Below are positions 1-6,164 of a DNA stretch of 9,894 nucleotides, one piece after another. This stretch comes from JAJFTV01 sp964532655 (lineage in GTDB: Bacteria; Chloroflexota; Anaerolineae; Anaerolineales; Anaerolineaceae): positions 1 to 9,894 of the forward strand of contig CAZHMZ010000144.1 of NCBI GenBank assembly GCA_964532655.1, read 5' to 3'. The first letter of the stretch is position 1, and each line of letters begins with the position of its first letter. The position numbers were made by a program, and so were the translations under genes. The notes beneath the pieces are model-generated. The model had not been told where the DNA came from and made no database searches. It saw only the letters and a list, made by a program, of their open reading frames with translations.

Positions 1-1
1 T

Positions 2-1147
2 TTCCTTTATTTAGGCTTCAATGTCTGGCAGGCGGTTTTCAACAACTTTGCTGTTGAAGAACTGCATACCCAGGCGGATCAAATTGGGATGATCCAATCG
101 GTGCGCGAACTGCCCGGTCTGCTGGGGTTTGTGCTGGCATTTTTAACCCTTTATCTCTCCGAGATGCGCGTGATGGGCATCAGCGTGTTGCTGCTGGGCG
201 TGGGGATTGTGATGACCGGCGTCTCCAGCACCATTCCTTTGCTGCTGGTAAGCACGCTGGTCATGTCGACCGGTTTTCACTTCTTTTATCCATGCAGCAG
301 CAGTCTGCTGTTGATGGGCACCAGCAAGGAAGAGGCGCCAAAAGCGATGGGCAAGCTGAGCGGGCTTTCATCGCTTGCTTCGGTGCTGGGCACCGTGATG
401 ATCTGGCTGTTTGTGCAGGGCACTGATCTGGGACCCATTCACATCCAGGCCTGGGGTTATCGCACCACTTTTCTGGTGATTGGCGGCGTGGTGACCGTGG
501 GCAGCCTGTTTGTGATGATGAATGGCCGCCGCTACAACATGAAGCGCGAGAAACGCAAGGTTGTCTTTCGCGCCAAATACTGGCTGTATTACGTGCTCAC
601 CTTTTTGCTGGGCAGCCGACGGCACATTTTTTACACCTTTGCCATTTTCCTGCTGGTGGAGGTTTATGGCATTAGTGTGCGCGAGAGCGCGGTGCTGTTT
701 TTGATCAACAGCATTGTCAGCACGTTTGCTTTGCCACAGTTGGGCAAGCTGGTGGCCAGATTTGGCGAGCGTAAGGTGCTCACCTGGAACTTTGTGGGTC
801 TGATGCTGGTCTTTTTAGGATATGCCTACATCCCCAATTTGAGTATCCTGTATGGGCTGTTCATTCTGGATAACGTCTTCATGGGTTTCAGCCTGGCGCT
901 GGAATCGTACTTCCAGAAGATTGTGGTTTCTCCGGAAGAGATCACCGGCAACGTGAGTATGGGCCAGACTATCAACCACATTTCGGCGTTGATCGTACCG
1001 GTGGTGGGTGGTATCCTGTGGGAGCAAATCGCGCCCTCCGCCACTTTCCTGTTCGGCGTAGCGATCGCGGTGATTTGCCTGGTGCTGGTGCAGTTTATCC
1101 CCCGCAAGCAGGCGTTGGAAGATCCACTGCCCGTCCCGGCGCAGTAA
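2..1147 (+). CDS. Major facilitator superfamily transporter, 5'-truncated by the window edge
   Basis: The reading frame is open from base 2, upstream of the first in-window ATG at 89, so the start lies outside the window. The visible 381 or so residues are a chain of hydrophobic segments typical of an inner-membrane MFS permease. There is a glycine-rich helix after the conserved-looking VRELPGLLGF stretch. A basic cytoplasmic loop (NGRRYNMKREKRK, about 150 residues after the ATG) looks like the central loop between the two six-helix halves. The second half ends in two hydrophobic segments before a short polar tail. Roughly the first one or two membrane segments are missing. MFS proteins move small solutes using ion gradients; the substrate cannot be deduced. 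The gene converges on the dipeptidase operon across a hairpin-rich spacer. Family assignment is by overall pattern; the exact subfamily is not known. Confidence 0.8.
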   Translation, partial: FLYLGFNVWQAVFNNFAVEELHTQADQIGMIQSVRELPGLLGFVLAFLTLYLSEMRVMGISVLLLGVGIVMTGVSSTIPLLLVSTLVMSTGFHFFYPCSSSLLLMGTSKEEAPKAMGKLSGLSSLASVLGTVMIWLFVQGTDLGPIHIQAWGYRTTFLVIGGVVTVGSLFVMMNGRRYNMKREKRKVVFRAKYWLYYVLTFLLGSRRHIFYTFAIFLLVEVYGISVRESAVLFLINSIVSTFALPQLGKLVARFGERKVLTWNFVGLMLVFLGYAYIPNLSILYGLFILDNVFMGFSLALESYFQKIVVSPEEITGNVSMGQTINHISALIVPVVGGILWEQIAPSATFLFGVAIAVICLVLVQFIPRKQALEDPLPVPAQ

Positions 1148-1171
1148 TACAATACCCCACCCCTTGTTCCC

Positions 1172-1187
1172 CGCCCCTTCAGGGGCG
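1172..1187. repeat. Short GC hairpin downstream of the transporter
   Basis: CGCCCC (1172-1177) pairs with GGGGCG (1182-1187) around a TTCA loop. It lies 24 bases after the transporter stop codon and has no T-run behind it on the + strand. It is probably one of the short palindromes common in this spacer; a weak termination or mRNA-stabilising role is possible. Confidence 0.4.
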
Positions 1188-1193
1188 AGGAGT

Positions 1194-1239
1194 AAAAACA
1201 GATCGGCGGATTTGCCGTAAGACGGCAAATCCGCCGATC
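1194..1239 (-). terminator. Strong hairpin terminator for the dipeptidase operon
   Basis: Bases 1201-1217 are a perfect 17-bp inverted repeat of 1223-1239 with a 5-base loop. Read on the minus strand, the stem is followed two bases later by five T residues (AAAAA at 1194-1198 on the + strand), the layout of an intrinsic terminator. It would stop transcription arriving from the dipeptidase operon. On the + strand the stem is followed only by AT-rich sequence, so it could act weakly for the transporter as well. Confidence 0.55.
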
Positions 1240-1248
1240 ATATTAAAT

Positions 1249-1275
1249 TCCCCCTTCCTAATTTGGGAAGGGGGA
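1249..1275. repeat. C-run/G-run palindrome, REP-like
   Basis: TCCCCCTTCC (1249-1258) is perfectly complementary to GGAAGGGGGA (1266-1275), with a 7-base AT-rich loop. It sits directly after the larger hairpin and has no T-run. Palindromes of this shape are often dispersed intergenic repeats in bacterial genomes; only one copy lies in this window, so repeat status is inferred. Confidence 0.4.
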
Positions 1276-1294
1276 TGGGCTAATTTATCTCTTG

Positions 1295-1333
1295 TTATCC
1301 GCAGACCTGCTCAATGACTCTGAGGTAGTTGCC
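1295..1333 (-). pseudogene. 3'-end relic of a second M19 dipeptidase gene
   Basis: Read on the minus strand, these 39 bases encode GNYLRVIEQVCG and a TAA stop, exactly the last 12 residues of the intact dipeptidase next door. The two DNA copies differ at eight positions, all synonymous (for example Leu CTC versus TTA and Arg AGA versus CGC). The six bases after the stop codon are also identical. The match ends abruptly at a 12-bp hairpin. This is what is left of a diverged but once functional copy, through deletion of a tandem paralogue or partial replacement of the gene by a homologous allele. Confidence 0.7.
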
Positions 1334-1334
1334 G

Positions 1335-1367
1335 AAGCGGCGGAAAGATAACTCATTTCCGCCGCTT
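1335..1367. repeat. 12-bp hairpin between dipeptidase and its relic
   Basis: AAGCGGCGGAAA (1335-1346) pairs perfectly with TTTCCGCCGCTT (1356-1367) across a 9-base loop. It starts right after the dipeptidase stop region and abuts the relic. It lacks a downstream T-run on either strand, so it is more likely a 3'-end stabiliser or the scar of the rearrangement than a full terminator. Confidence 0.45.
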
Positions 1368-1374
1368 GCTCTTG

Positions 1375-2412
1375 TTATCCGCACACCTGCTCGATCACGC
1401 GTAAATAGTTGCCGCCCATAATCTTCGCCACTTCATCTGCCTTGAAGCCCTGCTCTAGCAGCCCGGCGGTCAGATTGGGGATGTCCGAGATATCGTGCAG
1501 GCCGTTCAGATAGCCGCCGTAGCCGTCGAAATCGGAGCCGATGCCCACATGATCCACGCCGATGCGTTTGGCGATATAGGCCACATGTTTGATCACATCG
1601 TCGATCGAGGCATTGTTGCGATCATCGAAATCTTTGATGGTGTCGTTGATAAACGGGGGCACAAAGGTGACGCACGCCACGCCGCCATTTTTGGCCAGCG
1701 CATCCAACTGCTCATCGCTCAGATTGCGCTCATGGTTGGTCAGGCTCATCGCGCCGCAGTGTGAATCGACAATCGGCTGTTCACTGAACTCAAAGATATC
1801 CCGAATGCCGGCTGGAGCCAGATGGGCTACATCCAGAATCACACCCAGGCGGTTGGCTTCTTTCACCAGCTCCACGCCGAACTCGGTCAGCCCGCCGCCG
1901 GTGCGTTTCTCACCCAGGCCGTCGGCTGCCTGATTCCGCCAGTTCCACGTCAGACCTACCTGGCGCAGGCCCAGTTTGTACAGCATGCGCAGGGTGGAGG
2001 TTTCACCTTCCAGGGCCTCAGCGCCTTCGATGCTGAGGAAACCACTGGTCTTGCCGGCTTTTTTGACGGCGCGGATCTCGGCAGCGCTCTTCACGAATAC
2101 GAAATCGCTGCTCAGTTCAGCCTGTTGATACAAATAATCGATCAGGCGCAGGGCCTGATTGGTGGCGTCAGCGGGCAGATACTCTTTTTCCACAAAGCAG
2201 GCAAACACCTGCGTGGTGGCTCCGCCGGCCAGCATGCGCGGCAGATCGATATGGCTTACCAGACCCGTGTACTTGGGGTCTTCCGGTTGTTTGAAGCCGT
2301 GAATAAAATCCAGGTAGCCGCGCTGGATCCCCAGCAGCGTGTCACAGTGCCCGTCGATGGTGATCAGTTGGCGGTGCAGGTCGAGTGCTTCTTGCGATAA
2401 TTGCTTGCTCAT
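1375..2412 (-). CDS. Membrane dipeptidase-type metallopeptidase, family M19
   Basis: This 345-residue zinc hydrolase belongs to the renal-dipeptidase (M19) family, which cleaves dipeptides, often with broad or D-residue tolerance. The conserved metal and substrate residues are all visible: H22 and D24 in DGHCDTL, E129 in SIEGAEAL, H197 in LDVAHLA, H218 in VDSHCG, and the aspartate of GIGSDFDG at 294. No signal peptide is present, so it should be cytoplasmic. An in-frame TTG lies 18 bases further upstream, but a strong GGAGAGGA ribosome-binding site six bases before the ATG at 2412 decides this start. It is the last gene of the operon, 27 bases after the AMP ligase. That may link it to processing of an amino-acid or peptide product of that system, although this is inference. 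A relic of a second copy lies just downstream. Confidence 0.9.
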   Translation of the reverse strand: MSKQLSQEALDLHRQLITIDGHCDTLLGIQRGYLDFIHGFKQPEDPKYTGLVSHIDLPRMLAGGATTQVFACFVEKEYLPADATNQALRLIDYLYQQAELSSDFVFVKSAAEIRAVKKAGKTSGFLSIEGAEALEGETSTLRMLYKLGLRQVGLTWNWRNQAADGLGEKRTGGGLTEFGVELVKEANRLGVILDVAHLAPAGIRDIFEFSEQPIVDSHCGAMSLTNHERNLSDEQLDALAKNGGVACVTFVPPFINDTIKDFDDRNNASIDDVIKHVAYIAKRIGVDHVGIGSDFDGYGGYLNGLHDISDIPNLTAGLLEQGFKADEVAKIMGGNYLRVIEQVCG

Positions 2413-2418
2413 ATAGAT

Positions 2419-2426
2419 TCCTCTCC
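2419..2426 (-). promoter_or_regulatory. Ribosome-binding site fixing the dipeptidase start
   Basis: GGAGAGGA on the minus strand lies six bases before the ATG at 2412. It falls inside the longer TTG-started reading frame and therefore argues for the internal ATG. Confidence 0.7.
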
Positions 2427-2439
2427 GCAAAGTGTAGGA

Positions 2440-3783
2440 TTACTCCACCCGGCGCATCTTCTTGAAACGCGCGGAGTGAAGCGGATTTTCAGCCAGTTCG
2501 ATTTTGGCCGGGATTTTATAAGGTGCCGCGATATCTTTCAATGAGGCGCGGATGCGTTTGCGCAATTCCACGGGATCTTCCGGGTGAGCCAGGGTGACCC
2601 GCGCCACCACCATCTGCCCGGTGATTGGGTTGGGCTCTCCGCGCACACTGGCATCCAGAATGTTATCCAGCTCCATCAGCAGGCTCTCCACCTCAGCCGG
2701 GTAGACCTTCTCGCCGCCGATGTTGATCATCTCCGAACGCCGCCCGAGGATCTTGAGGTACTCGCCATCCACCTCCACCTCATCGCCGGTGTTGAACCAG
2801 CCCTCCTCGTCAAACGGATTGGGGGCGTTCAGATAGCCCAGCATGGCCGATTCAGCTTTGATCCACAGGATTTTGTCGACAATTTTGGTCTCATACCCTT
2901 CACCGCCCACCTTGACCCACAGTGTGTCATTGGAGCGCGACTTGGAGCGTAAAATACCCAGTTCCGAAAGACCGTAGGTCTGCTGGATGGTCACATTGGG
3001 GAACACCTGGCTGATGCGCTTGAGTGTGGTCTCGGGCATGGGTTCGGTGCCGTAAGTGATGCGCTGCAGCGAGGAGAGATCGTAATGGCGATAGCCCTCC
3101 GAGAGCAGCAGCATATTCAAAAAGGTGGGCGATGTAGGCAGCAACTCCACCTTATGCCTCTCGATGGCGGCGCACACAGCATCCGGGCTGCGGTCTTCGA
3201 TCGAGATGATGGTGCCGGTGTTGGAGAGCACGTACAGCAGCGTGTTGATCCCGCCAATGTGATCCAACAGCAAAAAGGTGATGGTGCGCAGGGTGTGGCG
3301 CTGCACGGTGAACTTCTCCAGCAGCTTGCTGAAATCGTGCAGGGCCGCCTTGGGTTCACCGGTAGAGCCGGACGAAAACAGCACCAGCCCGGGGTGCCCC
3401 AGGATTTGCAGGCTGAGGTTGAGCGGATGCTTCACCTGCACCGGATACGTTTCCACTCGCCAGGTATCCTGATCGCTGAAGATAAACGATTTTTGCACCT
3501 CGGCCACTTCTTTAAAGCGTGGTTTACGGCTTTCAACCGTATTAGTGAGCGGTACGATGATGCAGGCCTGATCGATCAGCGCCAGCAGCAGGGCCACCAC
3601 ACGCAGAGAATAATCGCCTTCCAGAGCGGCCACGGTACCGGGGGTTACTTCGTCCTGGGCCAGCACCTGCTTCCACTCGTGGATCTTTTCGAGCAGCCAA
3701 CCGTAGGTAAAAGATTCTTCGCGCCAGATCATGGCTTCGCGTTCTTTGGCGCCCTCAAAACGTTCGAATAACCACTCCAGCAT
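2440..3783 (-). CDS. AMP-forming acyl/aminoacyl ligase (ANL superfamily)
   Basis: This 447-residue adenylating enzyme activates a carboxylic acid with ATP and transfers it to a thiol. The order of motifs fits the ANL superfamily: phosphate loop SSGSTGEPK at 137-145, YGLSE at 270-274, NTGD at 331-334, and the hinge and start of the C-terminal domain GRRSEMINIGGEKVYPAEVE at 347-366. A basic end (SARFKKMRR) keeps a lysine at 441 where the catalytic A10 lysine belongs, but the usual preceding glycine is phenylalanine. It is somewhat short for the family, with a reduced N-terminal part. Its ATG overlaps the dehydrogenase stop by one base (TGATG) with a GGGAGG ribosome site, so the two are translationally coupled. 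The free-standing carrier protein encoded in the same operon is the likely acceptor, as with ligase/carrier pairs in polysaccharide and flagellar glycosylation loci. The acid substrate is unknown. Confidence 0.85.
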   Translation of the reverse strand: MLEWLFERFEGAKEREAMIWREESFTYGWLLEKIHEWKQVLAQDEVTPGTVAALEGDYSLRVVALLLALIDQACIIVPLTNTVESRKPRFKEVAEVQKSFIFSDQDTWRVETYPVQVKHPLNLSLQILGHPGLVLFSSGSTGEPKAALHDFSKLLEKFTVQRHTLRTITFLLLDHIGGINTLLYVLSNTGTIISIEDRSPDAVCAAIERHKVELLPTSPTFLNMLLLSEGYRHYDLSSLQRITYGTEPMPETTLKRISQVFPNVTIQQTYGLSELGILRSKSRSNDTLWVKVGGEGYETKIVDKILWIKAESAMLGYLNAPNPFDEEGWFNTGDEVEVDGEYLKILGRRSEMINIGGEKVYPAEVESLLMELDNILDASVRGEPNPITGQMVVARVTLAHPEDPVELRKRIRASLKDIAAPYKIPAKIELAENPLHSARFKKMRRVE

Positions 3784-4493
3784 CAGGCACCTCCCAGGTA
3801 GATGGTTTGCCCGGTGACATACCCGCTGTCCGGGTGCAGCAAAAAGTCGATCACATTGAGCACATCGCCAAAAGTACCGGCTCGTTTGATGGCCAGCCGG
3901 TCGATCAGACGGGCAATTTTTTCTGGCGGCACTGCGCGGATCAAATCGGTGTCGATGGGGGTAGGCCCGATGGTGTTGACCGTAATCCCCACCGCCCCAA
4001 TCTCGCGCGCCAGAATGCGGGTGAACTTTTCCACCGCGGCTTTGGAGGCGGCATACACTGCGTCGCCTTCCAGATCAAAGGGAACCGCCACCGTGCTGAA
4101 GTTGACGATGCGGCCCTGTTTTTGTTTCATCATCAGTTTAGCGGCTTCGCGGCATACCAGAAACGTGCCCAGAAAATTGGTGTTCATCACCGTCTGGGCG
4201 CTGCCGGCCGGGGTGAGCAGTACATGGTTCATGCTGGCGATGCCGGCATTGTTGAGCGTGGCATCCAGGCGGCCGTACTGCTTGCGGATGTGGCGGAAAA
4301 GCGCTGTCACCTGGGCTTCATCACTCACATCAGCCAGAATATGCTCGTAGCCGACAGCCTGCCAGTCCGGCTCGCGCCGGCTGCAGCCAATCACCTGCCA
4401 ACCGCGCGACGCAAAGGTTTGAGCCAGGTACTTGCCAATCCCTTTGCGGGTACCGGTGATCAGGATAACTTTTGGGTTGGGTTGATCGGTCAT
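3783..4493 (-). CDS. Short-chain dehydrogenase/reductase, FabG-like
   Basis: This 236-residue Rossmann-fold oxidoreductase has the classical SDR signatures: cofactor motif TGTRKGIG at 13-20, an arginine pair after the second strand (SRR, 38-40) that favours NADP(H), acidic D55, NNAG at 81-84, and YAASK with Y147 and K151. The catalytic serine region reads NFST (131-134). By spacing to the tyrosine, Thr134 sits where Ser is usual, or Ser133 serves with one extra residue between them. The C-terminal YVTGQTIYLGGA is typical of FabG-type enzymes. It lies 34 bases after the carrier protein gene and overlaps the ligase start, so it probably reduces or oxidises a carrier-bound or free acyl intermediate in the same pathway. 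Its ribosome site is weak (GGA), consistent with dependence on upstream translation. The substrate cannot be deduced. Confidence 0.88.
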   Translation of the reverse strand: MTDQPNPKVILITGTRKGIGKYLAQTFASRGWQVIGCSRREPDWQAVGYEHILADVSDEAQVTALFRHIRKQYGRLDATLNNAGIASMNHVLLTPAGSAQTVMNTNFLGTFLVCREAAKLMMKQKQGRIVNFSTVAVPFDLEGDAVYAASKAAVEKFTRILAREIGAVGITVNTIGPTPIDTDLIRAVPPEKIARLIDRLAIKRAGTFGDVLNVIDFLLHPDSGYVTGQTIYLGGA

Positions 4494-4527
4494 GGGGGTT
4501 CCAGTCCGCGATCTGTGATCAGGAAGA

Positions 4528-4836
4528 TCAGTGTGTTTGTTCGGCCAGCAGTTCGGCGATGAAATCCGTCAGGGCGGCCAGGTTGCGGAACGGGCTGCGT
4601 TCCTGCGACATGGCGCGGTCGCTCATCAGCGAGATTTCGGATGAAAAGGCATCGTTGATACGTTCTTCCAGCGCCACCAGGTAACTGACCAGCCCCAGTG
4701 AGTCAGTCACCGTGCGCGAGCCCAGCAGTTTGACTGATTCCAGGTCCTGCACGGGTGTTTCCACCGGCAGGCCCTCATCCAGCAGGGTCTGAATGGCGAG
4801 GTTGATGATTTGCTGGGTTCCGGGGTCGTCTGGCAT
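4528..4836 (-). CDS. Stand-alone acyl/peptidyl carrier protein
   Basis: This small protein of 102 residues contains DSLGLVSYLVALEERI starting at D45. The DSL triplet with Ser46 is the classic site for attachment of 4'-phosphopantetheine, followed by the amphipathic recognition helix of carrier proteins. It is longer than a housekeeping AcpP (about 80 residues), with an extended N-terminus and a Ser/Met/Arg-rich insert before the last helix. It is the first gene of a four-gene operon with a dehydrogenase and an AMP-forming ligase, which suggests that it is a dedicated carrier loaded by that ligase rather than the fatty-acid carrier. An AGGAG ribosome site lies eight bases before the ATG. It needs a phosphopantetheinyl transferase from elsewhere in the genome. 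Confidence 0.85.
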   Translation of the reverse strand: MPDDPGTQQIINLAIQTLLDEGLPVETPVQDLESVKLLGSRTVTDSLGLVSYLVALEERINDAFSSEISLMSDRAMSQERSPFRNLAALTDFIAELLAEQTH

Positions 4837-4879
4837 GGTGGTTTCTCCTGATAGATGCGGTGTAATGGATGCTGAAAAA

Positions 4880-4888
4880 ATTATATCA
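4880..4888 (-). promoter_or_regulatory. Extended -10 promoter of the carrier protein operon
   Basis: On the minus strand the sequence reads TGA-TATAAT, a perfect -10 hexamer (4880-4885) with the TG extension (4887-4888). No good -35 box is seen at 17 bp, which extended -10 promoters can tolerate. The predicted start near 4873 leaves a leader of about 37 bases before the ATG at 4836. Confidence 0.6.
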
Positions 4889-5031
4889 CGGCGGTTTGTG
4901 TCATTGGTATTGAGTGAATCTGATCATCGTGTACAACTTGTGAAAAGATTAGGCGATGATGTTTTGTTTCAGTCGTTTATGCACAACCAGTTTTTCAATC
5001 GAACGTGGATAAATGTACCCCCTTATACCTG

Positions 5032-5589
5032 TCAAGTAAATATCTTTTTTTGATCGCCTGAATTAAACAACCCTAGATAAGATCGATACTCGTTTTCTTT
5101 TCCTTCACTTCTCGACCATCGTTCAATCTCTGCCTGATCCACAGCAGTAACCTGAGTCACCAGAATTGCCTGGTTGAGGCACTGCCTGTCGCCCCAGTGA
5201 TAATACGCCGAAAGGCGATCCTTGACACAGTCAGTTGCAGAGATGATGCGAAGTATGCCGCTGGAAACCTCAACTGAATCGATTTGTTTTACAGGTTCAG
5301 CACCGATTGACAAAGGCCCTCGGGGAAATTCAACGAAAAACTTTGTTTCAGGATGGACAAAATAGCGATTTTCTTCAATAAAACCGATTTCTCTCATTGC
5401 CTGTGCCAGCAGCCTTCGCGGTGTGGAATATGTATTCACTAAATCCAAATCTGCTGAAACATACCTGTTCATTGAATAATAGCCCGCAGCAGCCCCGCCG
5501 CTCAGAACGACGTCAATATGATAATGTTGTAAATGAGACTGGATAAACGCTGCCAGCTCAATCTGGGTCATTTGAGAGATTGAGCTCAT
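5032..5589 (-). CDS. Nucleotidyltransferase-fold protein, AbiEii/MenT-like toxin candidate
   Basis: This 185-residue protein resembles the DNA polymerase-beta nucleotidyltransferase superfamily. It shows a glycine-glycine signature at 31-32 (LSGGAAAGYY) followed by the metal-binding pair D47 and D49 in ADLDLV, then VEFPRGPLSIG, which carries a possible third acidic residue. The segment DCVKDRLSAYYHWGDRQ is a conserved-looking helical part. Such proteins transfer nucleotides to RNA, protein or small molecules, and several are toxins of toxin-antitoxin or phage-defence pairs. The start codon overlaps the stop of the winged-helix gene (ATGA), so the two are translationally coupled. The surrounding DNA is more AT-rich than the neighbours, suggesting horizontal gain. 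A non-toxic enzymatic or regulatory role remains possible; the substrate is unknown. Confidence 0.72.
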   Translation of the reverse strand: MSSISQMTQIELAAFIQSHLQHYHIDVVLSGGAAAGYYSMNRYVSADLDLVNTYSTPRRLLAQAMREIGFIEENRYFVHPETKFFVEFPRGPLSIGAEPVKQIDSVEVSSGILRIISATDCVKDRLSAYYHWGDRQCLNQAILVTQVTAVDQAEIERWSRSEGKENEYRSYLGLFNSGDQKKIFT

Positions 5590-5915
5590 GGTTTTTTGTT
5601 TGCTCGTCTTGGGCGACGACGATTCATTTCAAGTTGTTCTTTGATTTCTGGTGGATAAAATTCGTAAGCCTTGCTCAGAAGAGCCTTAAGCTCGGGCAAA
5701 AAGGCATACCTGGGATTGAATGAATAAACCTGGCTCCGTCCAATTTGTTGACGCACAAGAACTCCATTGATCTCAAATTTTTCGAGTTGTTTCTGGATTG
5801 CATTCACATAAACACCGAAAAAAGATGCGATTTCAGTAGGATATCCCTGACCTCGGATGAGTAGAAAAATCAATACTTTTTCAGCATGAGTGGAGCCGAA
5901 TAAATTCTCAAGCAT
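5586..5915 (-). CDS. Winged helix-turn-helix regulator, antitoxin-like
   Basis: This protein of 109 residues opens with MLENLFGSTHAEKVLIFLL, the usual first helix of small winged-helix regulators. A helix-turn-helix follows at about 25-50 (TEIASFFGVYVNAIQKQLEKFEINGVL), then a wing (VRQQIGRSQVYSFNPRY) and a very basic tail (RRRPRRANKK). The frame is open 84 bases further upstream to a TTG at 5999, but that TTG is part of the -35 box and the extra codons run through the operator palindromes, so the ATG at 5915 with an AGG ribosome site is preferred. The gene overlaps the nucleotidyltransferase by four bases. It probably represses its own promoter through the dyads just upstream, as antitoxins do; in AbiE systems the antitoxin also starts with a winged helix. 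Direct neutralisation of its partner is inferred, not shown. Confidence 0.75.
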   Translation of the reverse strand: MLENLFGSTHAEKVLIFLLIRGQGYPTEIASFFGVYVNAIQKQLEKFEINGVLVRQQIGRSQVYSFNPRYAFLPELKALLSKAYEFYPPEIKEQLEMNRRRPRRANKKP

Positions 5916-5933
5916 TTTTACCTGTTCTTTATG

Positions 5934-5969
5934 ACCAATTGGATTGGTTATATAACCAATGTTATTGGT
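5934..5969. promoter_or_regulatory. Tandem operator: two ACCAAT-N3-ATTGGT dyads
   Basis: The dyad ACCAAT-N3-ATTGGT occurs at 5934-5948 and again at 5955-5969. The copies begin exactly 21 bp apart, about two helical turns, so both present the same face of the DNA. The inner half-sites also form a perfect 18-bp palindrome (5943-5960). The array covers the predicted transcription start and early leader of the winged-helix gene, between its -10 box and ATG, as expected for an autorepression operator. Confidence 0.75.
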
Positions 5970-5970
5970 T

Positions 5971-5999
5971 AATATATCAGGAAACGGACCAAAGATCAA
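5971..5999 (-). promoter_or_regulatory. Promoter of the winged-helix/nucleotidyltransferase module
   Basis: On the minus strand a -35 box TTGATC (5994-5999) is separated by exactly 17 bp from the -10 box TATATT (5971-5976), which also carries an upstream TG extension. The start is predicted near 5964, inside the second operator dyad, so a bound repressor would block RNA polymerase. Confidence 0.65.
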
Positions 6000-6164
6000 G
6001 TGTTGAACAACTCGAAGAGAGAGATAATGAGGTTGCTCATTCCCGGAATCGATATAGATGGTCAGCGAAAAGGAGTATTCAAAGTATCCAAGCCATGGAG
6101 TATGTAAAAATGGGAAGAGCCATATGGAGAAGATTTACCGATCCTGCTTTCCAGGTGTGTGCCC

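Noticed and set aside
1291..1380. The two CTTGTTATCCGC copies as attachment-site direct repeats of a mobile element
   Set aside because: The similarity follows codons with silent changes only and extends over the dipeptidase C-terminus, so common descent of coding sequence explains it better; no integrase is nearby.
4924..4962. ATCATCG/CGATGAT pair as a terminator of the nucleotidyltransferase gene
   Set aside because: The stem is 7 bp with a loop of more than 20 bases and no T-run follows on the minus strand.
4867..5053. Open frame on the + strand upstream of the carrier protein operon, 62 codons from the ATG
   Set aside because: It has no ribosome site, overlaps the nucleotidyltransferase 3' end and the operon promoter, and shows no recognisable pattern; it is best explained as chance in AT-rich DNA.
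5934..5969. CRISPR-like repeat array
   Set aside because: There are only two short dyads, with 21 bp between copies and no spacer of CRISPR size; position over a promoter fits an operator.
5916..5999. Longer N-terminus of the winged-helix protein from a TTG at 5999
   Set aside because: The TTG is part of the -35 box and the extra codons span the -10 box and the operator dyads; the conserved first helix starts at the ATG at 5915.
6028..6108. Short + strand frame MRLLIPGIDIDGQRKGVFK... of 26 codons beside elp3
   Set aside because: It looks protein-like but is too short, lacks a clear ribosome site and matches no family I recognise. It may be a gene fragment, but this cannot be supported.
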